Source: Marinobacter salinisoli
Lineage (GTDB): Bacteria; Pseudomonadota; Gammaproteobacteria; Pseudomonadales; Oleiphilaceae
Assembly: GCF_017301335.1 (NCBI RefSeq)
Contig: NZ_CP071247.1
Span: 2,542,001-2,606,000 of the forward strand
Length of the DNA stretch: 64,000 nt
Direction of reading: 5' to 3'
Part shown: positions 53,495 to 61,106 of the stretch, in pieces
Layout of the letters: every line of letters starts with the position of its first letter
How positions within the stretch are numbered: position 1 is the stretch's first letter
Made by a program: the position numbers and the translations under genes
The notes under the pieces: model-generated
The model's input: the letters and a program-made list of their open reading frames with translations, nothing else
Databases searched by the model: none
Told to the model about the DNA's origin: nothing

Positions 53495-54688
53495 ATGCAG
53501 GAATTCGACGCCATCCGTCCGTATTCTGACGAAGAAACCGGACCCGCCATCCAGCGCCTGATCAACGATTCGGGGTTCCTGGATATGATTGGCCGGTTCA
53601 AAGCTCCGACGTTCGCGCGCTGGGCACCCGCCGTTTTGAGGGTATTTACCCGTCGTTGGCTGGCCGGGCATTTTGGCCACTTCCGCCGGGTTGATGATCT
53701 GCAAGCCGCGCTGGCCAAGTATGTGGATGAGCTGGTTCACAGCACCACCAGCCGGGTGACCGTGAGTGGGCTTGATAATCTGAGCAAAACCACTGCCCAC
53801 CTGTTTATTTCCAATCATCGGGACATTGTCTTTGACCCAATGGTTGTGAACTACCTGCTGTACAAAAATGGCTTTCACACCACTCGCATCGCCATCGGCG
53901 ACAACCTGCTATCCAACCGAGTGTTTGCCGAGATGATGCGGCTCAACAAGAGTTTTGTGGTGCGGCGCAGCATCAGCAGCCCCCGGGAAATGAGAGACGC
54001 CTACCTGACCTTGTCGGGCTTCATCAATCACAGCATAGACACCAACCACAGCATCTGGATTGCCCAGCGCGAGGGGCGTGCCAAAGATGGCCTGGACCTG
54101 ACTGACCCGGCAATCATCAAGATGTTTTATATGAGCCGGAAAAAAAGCGGTCTGGGTTTTGCCGAAGCGATGAACCGACTTCATATGGTTCCGGTGTCGA
54201 TCGCCTACGAATACGATCCATGCGATGCTGACAAGGCACGCACCCTCGAAATTCAGGCCAGAACCGGCAGCTATACCAAGGCGGAAGGTGAGGATACCGA
54301 TCAGATCATGAAGGGGTTGACTGGCTACAAGGGGCATGTGCATGTCCATTTTGGCAGCCCGATTCACGACGCCCCGGACACTCCGAAAGAGCTCGCGGCC
54401 CGTATCGATCGGGAGATGCATGCCAATTATCACCTGCACCCGTCCAACCTGGTGGCCTACCAGAAGCGGGGCATTCACCCGCAGACGCACGATACGCCGG
54501 GCACGGTCAGCGAAGAGGTGGTCACCGCGGAGGCGTGGTCGCCGGCGGACCTGGAGGCCGCTGAAGCCGAGATGGAGCGCCGGATTGAGGCGGCAGCACC
54601 GGCCATACAGCCCTATCTTCTGGACATGTACGCGAACCCGGTGTCCAAGGCGCTGGTGGCAGCATCCGAACCGGCAGAATCGGTCTAA
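53495..54688 (+). CDS. 1-acyl-sn-glycerol-3-phosphate acyltransferase-like (PlsC family) protein
   Basis: 397 residues from the ATG at 53495, with AGGA seven bases upstream; an in-frame GTG at 53471 would add eight residues. The acyltransferase motif I is FISNHRDIVFDP (about 116-127), with the His-Asp pair five residues apart, and motif III/IV region is WIAQREGRAKDGLD. This longer type is common in Marinobacter and Pseudomonas and is probably a membrane-associated lysophospholipid acyltransferase; substrate uncertain. Followed by the carboxylesterase after 35 bp. Confidence 0.8.
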   Translation: MQEFDAIRPYSDEETGPAIQRLINDSGFLDMIGRFKAPTFARWAPAVLRVFTRRWLAGHFGHFRRVDDLQAALAKYVDELVHSTTSRVTVSGLDNLSKTTAHLFISNHRDIVFDPMVVNYLLYKNGFHTTRIAIGDNLLSNRVFAEMMRLNKSFVVRRSISSPREMRDAYLTLSGFINHSIDTNHSIWIAQREGRAKDGLDLTDPAIIKMFYMSRKKSGLGFAEAMNRLHMVPVSIAYEYDPCDADKARTLEIQARTGSYTKAEGEDTDQIMKGLTGYKGHVHVHFGSPIHDAPDTPKELAARIDREMHANYHLHPSNLVAYQKRGIHPQTHDTPGTVSEEVVTAEAWSPADLEAAEAEMERRIEAAAPAIQPYLLDMYANPVSKALVAASEPAESV

Positions 54689-54723
54689 CCAGGCGGAACA
54701 ACCAAGCTGACAGGAGATGTTAC

Positions 54724-55389
54724 ATGGCCAGTCTTGAGTATCTTGAAATCGAAACGGCTCCGGAGCCCACTGCCGCAGTCATCTGGCTGCACGGTCTTGG
54801 AGCCAGCGGGCATGACTTCGAGCCCGTCATTCCGGAGCTGGGGCTGCCAGAACATGCGGCGGTTCGGTTTATCTTTCCGCATGCGCCGGAAATTCCGGTC
54901 ACCATTAATGGTGGCATGGTGATGCCGGCCTGGTATGACATCAAGGCGATGGATATTGACCGCGTGATCGACACCGAACAACTGGTTGCCTCCGCGGAGG
55001 CCATTGCCGAGTTCGTGACACGTGAAATCGAGCGGGGCATACCACCCGAAAAAATTATTATTGCGGGGTTTTCCCAGGGTGGGGCGGTGGCCTACCAGCT
55101 GGCACTGACCTATCCCGAGCGGCTTGCTGGGGTCATCGGCCTCTCGACCTATTTCGCCACGGTGGACACCATCGAAGTGCCTGCGGCCAACACCGGCATG
55201 CCTATCAGCGTCTATCACGGAACCTTTGATCCGGTGGTCCCGGAATCGCTGGGCGTGCGTACCGTCGAAAGTCTGAAGTCCATGGGCTTCGACCCGGAAT
55301 ATAAAACCTTTCCGATGGAACACAGTGTCTGCCTGGAAGAAGTGCTGGATATCGGGCGCTTCATTCGGCGGCATGCGCTGATGTCCTAA
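54724..55389 (+). CDS. Carboxylesterase / phospholipase-type alpha/beta hydrolase
   Basis: 221 residues. The nucleophile elbow is IIAGFSQGGAVAYQL (Ser about 118), the oxyanion loop is VIWLHGLGASGHDF and the catalytic Asp and His lie in GTFDPVVPESLG and MEHSVCLEE. It matches the short-chain carboxylesterase/acyl-protein thioesterase family (EstB type). Cytosolic. Probably cotranscribed with the acyltransferase. Confidence 0.93.
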   Translation: MASLEYLEIETAPEPTAAVIWLHGLGASGHDFEPVIPELGLPEHAAVRFIFPHAPEIPVTINGGMVMPAWYDIKAMDIDRVIDTEQLVASAEAIAEFVTREIERGIPPEKIIIAGFSQGGAVAYQLALTYPERLAGVIGLSTYFATVDTIEVPAANTGMPISVYHGTFDPVVPESLGVRTVESLKSMGFDPEYKTFPMEHSVCLEEVLDIGRFIRRHALMS

Positions 55390-55585
55390 TTGCTGCTGGC
55401 CGCCTCGTTGATCCCCCTTGCAAGCGAGGCGACTATCAAAATGCTTGGCAGCCACTTTAACGAAGATTAAGATGACTGATGTGTGTTTTTTGACCAGTAT
55501 TGGGCTGTGCGAATAAGTGGCCGGAAGACCGTGCCTACAAAAATAGCGATCCAAGCGCTATTTGCTCAAAACACAGGGGGAACAC

Positions 55586-55948
55586 ATGGAGCACCGGATC
55601 AGTAAGCGTGTACCGGGCAAGCTCGGGTCTTTGTTGTACAAGCGGGGTATGCCCGTAGCAACCGGACAGATTCGAGACGCCTCTAAGAGTGGCCTTTTTC
55701 TGGCGACGGATTACGCTGGTGCCCAAATTGACGAAACACTGGAACTGGAGTTCCGGTTTCCCAAGCGAAACGAGCGGCATTTCCGCAAGCTGGTGGCCCG
55801 GGTGGTCCGCCGAACCGATAACGGGTTGGGCGTAAAATTCGAGGGTAGTGGCAACGACGCCTTCACCATTTCCTATCTGTTGAACTGGCTACAACAGCAC
55901 TATATGCCCAGCGCCTATTTCTCCGTACTTCGCCAGAAGCTGCGCTAA
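55586..55948 (+). CDS. PilZ-domain protein
   Basis: 120 residues from the ATG at 55586 (AGGGGG upstream; the frame opens at 55562). The c-di-GMP motif is complete: RISKR (R-x3-R, residues ~4-8) and RDASKSGLFL (D-x-S-x2-G). A helical tail LLNWLQQHYMPSAYFSVLR follows. Single-domain c-di-GMP receptor whose target is unknown. Monocistronic and convergent with trkH. Confidence 0.88.
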   Translation: MEHRISKRVPGKLGSLLYKRGMPVATGQIRDASKSGLFLATDYAGAQIDETLELEFRFPKRNERHFRKLVARVVRRTDNGLGVKFEGSGNDAFTISYLLNWLQQHYMPSAYFSVLRQKLR

Positions 55949-55996
55949 GCCTGTCGCCCGCGCCCCGGCTGGGATGGCGGCTTGATAGCGCCAGCG

Positions 55997-57448
55997 TCAG
56001 CTGCGCCAGAAGGTTGGTGACAGCACGATAATCACGCTCAGGATTTCCAGGCGCCCCATCAGCATCCCCACGGCCAACACCCACTTGGCCGCGTCCGGCA
56101 GGGGGCCGAAGTTTCCGGCCGGCCCGATGATGTCGCCAAGACCCGGACCCACATTCGTGAGCGAAGAGAGCGCGCCAGACAAGGCGGTAACGAAGTCCAG
56201 CTGCATGGCCGCCAGTGCGACGGTAATCAGCAGAAGGCATAACAGGAAAATAAACGTATACGCGATCATGGACGAGATAATTTCGTCACTCACCGTTCGC
56301 CCGTTGTAGTTTCGGGTGAGCACCGCGCGAGGGTGTAGCAGGCGCATGAACTGCTCCCGCAGCACGATCAGAGACAGCTGGAAGCGGAAGATTTTCATGC
56401 CGCCGGCGGTGGAGCCGGAACACCCGCCAACGAACATCAGGAAGAAGAAAAGAACAAACGCCAGCGGCCCCCAGGCGGAGTAATCTTCCGACGCATAGCC
56501 GGTGGTGGTGACGATAGACGTCACGTTAAACAGGGTGGCAGCGTAGTTATGAATCGGGTCGAACGGAACCGGGGATACGGCCCAGCGATACAGGGTCATG
56601 CCAAGGGGAACCACCAGCAAGATGGTCAGGAACAGGCGAACTTGCTGATCCCGGAACAGCACCCCTCGCTGCCCGTGCAGTTCTCGCACGAACAGGAAGA
56701 AGGGCAGGCTGCCGATAATCATAAACAGTGTTGCCTCCATCAGGATAAGGTCATTGAACTTACCCATAGACTGATCCGAGGTTGAAAAACCACCGGTGGC
56801 AATACTGGTGACACCATGATTGAAGGCATCGAACAATGTCATGCCCGACGCCCAGTAGGCGAGGACGGCAATGACTGAAAAAAGCACATAGACAAACAGC
56901 AGGCCCCGGCTCAGCGTCTTCATTCGCGGCAACGCTTTGTCCGTCCACTCGGAAGACTCGGTGGCAAACAAGCGCATACCACCAACCCGCAACAGTGGAA
57001 GAACGGCAACGAACATGCCGATGATGCCGATCCCGCCAATCCACTGCAGGATCGAACGCCACAGGAGCAGATCCCGGTCCATGGTATCCAGGCCGCTGAA
57101 TACCGTGGCACCGGTGGTGGTGATACCGGAAGTACCTTCGAAAAAGGAATCGGCCGCCGAAATGTCGTTATCACTCAGGTAGAAGGGCAGCGACGAGAAC
57201 AGCGCGATGATAAACCAGCTGGAGACCGTCAGGACGAACATGTACCTGGGCTTCAAGTCCCTGGGTTGTCGATAGGTGGCGAGTATCCCCAGAATCCCAA
57301 GGCCACAGACGATGGCCGCGGACTCGACAAATGCGTACGCATTCGGCGCGTTGGACCCGAACAGCAGCAATACCGGAAAGGTCATGAAAATGCTGAGCAG
57401 CACGAACATGACGCTGAGAATAAAGATAACGGGATTAAGGTTTTTCAA
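55997..57448 (-). CDS. trkH: Trk-type K+ uptake membrane protein TrkH
   Basis: 483 residues from a TTG at 57448; no ATG lies nearby in frame and the first helix follows at once. Selectivity-filter regions of the four repeats are visible: GTSGITTTGATVF, HGVTSIATGGFST, TSIVTTTGYASEDY and SSLTNVGPGLGD. It forms the K+ channel subunit working with TrkA, not encoded here. Confidence 0.95.
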   Translation of the reverse strand: MKNLNPVIFILSVMFVLLSIFMTFPVLLLFGSNAPNAYAFVESAAIVCGLGILGILATYRQPRDLKPRYMFVLTVSSWFIIALFSSLPFYLSDNDISAADSFFEGTSGITTTGATVFSGLDTMDRDLLLWRSILQWIGGIGIIGMFVAVLPLLRVGGMRLFATESSEWTDKALPRMKTLSRGLLFVYVLFSVIAVLAYWASGMTLFDAFNHGVTSIATGGFSTSDQSMGKFNDLILMEATLFMIIGSLPFFLFVRELHGQRGVLFRDQQVRLFLTILLVVPLGMTLYRWAVSPVPFDPIHNYAATLFNVTSIVTTTGYASEDYSAWGPLAFVLFFFLMFVGGCSGSTAGGMKIFRFQLSLIVLREQFMRLLHPRAVLTRNYNGRTVSDEIISSMIAYTFIFLLCLLLITVALAAMQLDFVTALSGALSSLTNVGPGLGDIIGPAGNFGPLPDAAKWVLAVGMLMGRLEILSVIIVLSPTFWRS

Positions 57449-57659
57449 GGAATGCTCAAGCCAGCTGCAACGAGAGACGGCGTCAGAATACCTGCGGGTG
57501 CCGCTATCCGCAAGGAAGTGGCGCCGGGTTCGGGTGATAAACCTCTCATTAAATGACGTTTAGTTCAGGATTTATGACGTTGTCAGTGCTGGAATTCCTG
57601 CCGGGCTTGGTGCAATTTACGGTATCGGCAGTACATACCCCGCGTAAGGAGACTACGCC

Positions 57660-58199
57660 ATGAAGAATTTTCGCTACTTGGCTGCAGCATTGGCTGCTGG
57701 CCTGCTCACCACCCAGGCGCAAGCCCAGGACATTTATAAATCCGGTGGCGGTGGTGCCTTCGCCGGGCTCAACTACACCTTCGTGAATCTTGATGTCGGC
57801 CCCGGGGAGGCGGATGTAGCTACGCTATCGGCCAAGGGGGGCGTCATGGTTACGCCGTTCATTGGCTTTGAGGCCAGGGCGGGATTTGGTGTGGATGACG
57901 ACCGGATTGGCCTGGCGGACTATTCCCTCGACAACTTCTATGGCGCCTATGCGACCTTTCAGATGGCCAATGAGTCGCCGCTCACGCCCTACGCTGCGCT
58001 GGGCTTTACCCGGGTGGAAGTGGAGGCGGATTCGGTGCTGGGAACCTTTACCGAGGATGAGAGCGATATTTCCTACGGTATTGGCCTGAATGTTGACTTC
58101 GCCTCTTACGTATCCGGAAACCTGGAATACATGCGTTATTATGACGATAACGATCTGACGGTAGACGGTCTGGGGCTTGGGGTTCAGTTCAGCTTCTAA
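57660..58199 (+). CDS. Small outer-membrane beta-barrel protein
   Basis: 179 residues. A Sec signal peptide is at 1-22 (ending AQAQA), followed by a barrel domain of alternating hydrophobic strands and ending with the typical C-terminal aromatic strand GLGVQFSF. It fits the OmpW/OmpA-like opacity or porin family 5. GGAG precedes the ATG. Start of a rightward run with acpH and the retropepsin-like gene. Confidence 0.85.
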   Translation: MKNFRYLAAALAAGLLTTQAQAQDIYKSGGGGAFAGLNYTFVNLDVGPGEADVATLSAKGGVMVTPFIGFEARAGFGVDDDRIGLADYSLDNFYGAYATFQMANESPLTPYAALGFTRVEVEADSVLGTFTEDESDISYGIGLNVDFASYVSGNLEYMRYYDDNDLTVDGLGLGVQFSF

Positions 58200-58226
58200 C
58201 GCCCGAACCGCAAGCATGGAGAACGC

Positions 58227-58802
58227 GTGAATCACCTGGCCCATTTGTTTCTGGCTCCGGATTCGCCCAAGGCGAGAGTGGGAAGCGTGCTCGGTGATTT
58301 CACGCAGGGAGTGGCGATTGATCGCCTACCGGATGACGTGCTCCTGGGAGTTCGTCATCACCGGAGGGTGGACGCCTACACCGACGGGCACGCCGATGTA
58401 CTGGCAAGCAAGCGGTGTTTTTCGTCGGCCCGGCGGCGATTCGCCGGGATCGCTCTGGATGTACTGTACGATCACTTTCTGTTAAGACACTGGCAATCTT
58501 TCAGTGAGGAAGACCCTGATAGCTTTATTGCCAGGATGTACCGTGAACTGGAAGAACACGAAGATCTGATGCCGGAACCGATGGTCAGGGTTACTCGGCG
58601 CATGGTGGGTCAAGACTGGTTTGGCGCCTACCAGGATCTGGATCAGATAGGTTTTGCACTGGATCGGATTTCGCAACGTATACGTTTCCCGAACCGGTTC
58701 AGTGGCATAATTGAAGAAATCAAGGCAAACGAGATGGAACTGGAGTCGAGATTTCTTAAATTTTTCCCTGAACTACAATGTGTTGCAGGAGATTTTGAAT
58801 GA
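58227..58802 (+). CDS. acpH: Acyl carrier protein phosphodiesterase AcpH
   Basis: 191 residues from a GTG at 58227, with GGAGA five bases upstream. The DUF479 signature is MNHLAHLFLAPDSP, GSVLGDFTQG, and VRHHRRVDAYTDGHA, ALDVLYDHFLLRHW. It removes 4'-phosphopantetheine from holo-ACP. The start codon of the next gene overlaps its stop (ATGA). The presence of the local ACP at 28920 shows that an extra carrier exists, but a link is speculative. Confidence 0.92.
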   Translation: MNHLAHLFLAPDSPKARVGSVLGDFTQGVAIDRLPDDVLLGVRHHRRVDAYTDGHADVLASKRCFSSARRRFAGIALDVLYDHFLLRHWQSFSEEDPDSFIARMYRELEEHEDLMPEPMVRVTRRMVGQDWFGAYQDLDQIGFALDRISQRIRFPNRFSGIIEEIKANEMELESRFLKFFPELQCVAGDFE

Positions 58803-59395
58803 AGATTCTGGCTTTACTGTCATCTTTGCTTCTGGGGCTGGCCCCAGTGGCGTATGTACACGCCGAGGAAAGCAAGCAGCCGTCAGATCGCGTTCCGGAA
58901 ACTCTTGGGTTTGTTGAGTGGGTAGTCATGAACGACACCATGTTGAGGCTGAAAGCGCGCCTAGACACCGGTGCCAAGACTTCATCCCTTCACGCCACAA
59001 ACGTTGAAGAATTCACCCGCGGCGGCGAAGAGTGGGTTCGGTTTCAGCTCCCGCTGGGGGACCACGAGGATCAGCCAACCGAAGGCGAGGTTGATCATGA
59101 TGAAGTGGTGCTCGAGTTTGAGCGCCCGATTCACCGAACCATCCGCATCAAGCGGAAAGGGGCTGATTCCCAGCGCCGTCACGTGGTCAAGATGGAGTTT
59201 TGCATTGCCGGCACCGTACACGAGACTCAGTTCTCTCTGACCGATCGCAGTAACTTCTCTTACCCCGTTCTGCTGGGGCGCCGGTTCATGCGCGACGACA
59301 ACATACTGACCGATTCGGCCAACAGTTTTATCGCCCAGAAGGAGTGCGATTACAGCACCCTGGAAGAGATCGCAAAGCTGGACGTCGCAGAGTAA
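58799..59395 (+). CDS. Retropepsin-like ('ATP-dependent zinc protease' family) aspartic protease
   Basis: 198 residues. An N-terminal signal or anchor peptide (about 1-22, ending YVHA) precedes the domain. The active site is RLDTGAKTSSLHA (residues ~58-70), the DTG-type motif of retropepsin-like proteases, with FTYPVLLGRRFMRDD-type C-terminal region (SYPVLLGRRFMRDD). Databases often call the family ATP-dependent zinc protease, but the motif is that of an aspartic protease. It starts within the acpH stop. Confidence 0.85.
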   Translation: MKILALLSSLLLGLAPVAYVHAEESKQPSDRVPETLGFVEWVVMNDTMLRLKARLDTGAKTSSLHATNVEEFTRGGEEWVRFQLPLGDHEDQPTEGEVDHDEVVLEFERPIHRTIRIKRKGADSQRRHVVKMEFCIAGTVHETQFSLTDRSNFSYPVLLGRRFMRDDNILTDSANSFIAQKECDYSTLEEIAKLDVAE

Positions 59396-59413
59396 TCTGA
59401 ACAGGGTCCAAGA

Positions 59414-60928
59414 TCAGAAAGAGACGGAAGGAAGCGTCAGATGTCGGCGCGACCTTCCGTTTTGCTTGCCACCAAATTCCCGCTCATCCAGCATCTCCAG
59501 TATATCGTCCAGCTCACGGCCAATCAGGGCTGCATTGCGAATCATGGCCAGCTTGGGCCAGGTGTTCCGCTTACCCGCCAGAACCAGGTTCTCGATTTCC
59601 TTATCGCGGTGGTAGCTGAACAACACGTTTCGCCACAGAAAATCCCGCTTGTTCAGAATAATGTTCACGTCGCCGGTGTAATTCTGTGTCAGCACCCCGT
59701 GGGCGAGCAAAATTGCCGGGCTGATAAAAGACGCGCCAAAGCGAGTCAGGTACTTCTCAAGTTGCGCCAGCACATCGGCGGCGCTGTCTATCATCAGCCC
59801 GCCGGCAATGGTGCGAATACCGGCGGCGGACCGGATCTTCGGATCCTGAACGAACGGTACAGCAATCGGGTTGATCATGCTGACGATGTAATGATTCACC
59901 CCGAACAGGCGGGATAAACGTTTCGCCGGCAGGTCCTCGGCAAACGAGCCGTCCACCCATTTACGGGTTGGCAGGTAGGGCTTGGGGCGGCCGTTTGCGC
60001 CTTTGGCGTAAAGCGTTACCGGAGGCACGACACCGGGAATGCTGCCGGACGCATCAATGGCGGAGCGGATGTACACGTTGGGCGAGGTGATTGCGTTCAT
60101 CAGCCGGGAATTCTGGTGCTTTTCCGCCGGTGCAATGGAAATGTTGATGTATCGGCCGGTGTGTTCGTAGGCCTCCTGGAAGGTCATGTCGATATCAATG
60201 CCGTCCATCGCACTCTGCTTCACGGTCAATGGCGTTACGCCAGGCTCCATGCCCGCCAATACCCTGAGTGGATTGAGCAGCACCGGCATCTCGTAGCGGT
60301 ATCGCTCGAAAAAACCGTCCCTCAGCTCGTCATCGGTGTGCTTGGCTAGCAGGGCAGACACCCACGCGCCCGCACTGGCTCCTGAAATGACGTGGGGCAG
60401 AAGCCCGTGTTCAATTAATGTCTGCACAACGCCATGGTGAAAATAGATCAGCCCGGCACCGCCGCTCATCATCAGTGCCGACCGTCCATAACAGTGGCTG
60501 GCCCTGCGGAAAAAATCGACTTTCTGCTGGATTGGAATCTGTGTCGCGGGCGCGTTCGCAACCACCCTCAATGCCCTGGTGATAGCGCTGACGTAATCGT
60601 CAATGACCTGTTTGGTTCCGGTGAGCGCATAGTTATAGAGAATGGGCCGCCCCATGCCACTCATGTTGCCGTGGATACCTTCGTTGAGCACATACAGCAA
60701 CTCCTCATGGTTGTTTTCATCCAGGAGTTCGCGGAGCTGTTCGTAGCGGGAGCGGATATCGCAGTAGTCGTAGAACTGAGATTCATCCTGATGGCGCCAT
60801 TTTTCCGCGCCGGACAGCTTGTCGAGGGCCTGCGCTGCCTCGTGCCACTGCTGGTAAGAGGTGGCCGTGTGAATGCTGCGCTGCAGTTCCTGCCGATAAA
60901 AACCACTCGGCATTTTAAGGGAAATCAT
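59414..60928 (-). CDS. Patatin-like phospholipase with DUF3336 domain
   Basis: 504 residues from the ATG at 60928; the frame opens at 61009 but the extra 27 residues show no ribosome site. The DUF3336 N-terminal region covers about 1-150, then the patatin domain with the oxyanion glycine loop MSGGAGLIYFHHGV, the nucleophile GASAGAW and the catalytic Asp in WVDGSFAEDLPAKRL. Related to Tgl lipases; hydrolyses acyl lipids, probably at membranes or lipid bodies. Leftward, convergent with the retropepsin-like gene. Confidence 0.9.
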   Translation of the reverse strand: MISLKMPSGFYRQELQRSIHTATSYQQWHEAAQALDKLSGAEKWRHQDESQFYDYCDIRSRYEQLRELLDENNHEELLYVLNEGIHGNMSGMGRPILYNYALTGTKQVIDDYVSAITRALRVVANAPATQIPIQQKVDFFRRASHCYGRSALMMSGGAGLIYFHHGVVQTLIEHGLLPHVISGASAGAWVSALLAKHTDDELRDGFFERYRYEMPVLLNPLRVLAGMEPGVTPLTVKQSAMDGIDIDMTFQEAYEHTGRYINISIAPAEKHQNSRLMNAITSPNVYIRSAIDASGSIPGVVPPVTLYAKGANGRPKPYLPTRKWVDGSFAEDLPAKRLSRLFGVNHYIVSMINPIAVPFVQDPKIRSAAGIRTIAGGLMIDSAADVLAQLEKYLTRFGASFISPAILLAHGVLTQNYTGDVNIILNKRDFLWRNVLFSYHRDKEIENLVLAGKRNTWPKLAMIRNAALIGRELDDILEMLDEREFGGKQNGRSRRHLTLPSVSF

Positions 60929-61106
60929 TGGCGAGTACCGGCTAGCACCTCGGCGACGGGACTTCAAAAACCGCTGCGAGGCCGTGCAGTTAGGTGGTCC
61001 ACACTTCACGCCACAGGTTTGGTTCGCAACCTGAGTATGTCAGCGGATTGCCAATCCCGCCAGTTCGCCCGGGCAAGGCGCTGATGTCACGATGGCCAGT
61101 ATTGCT

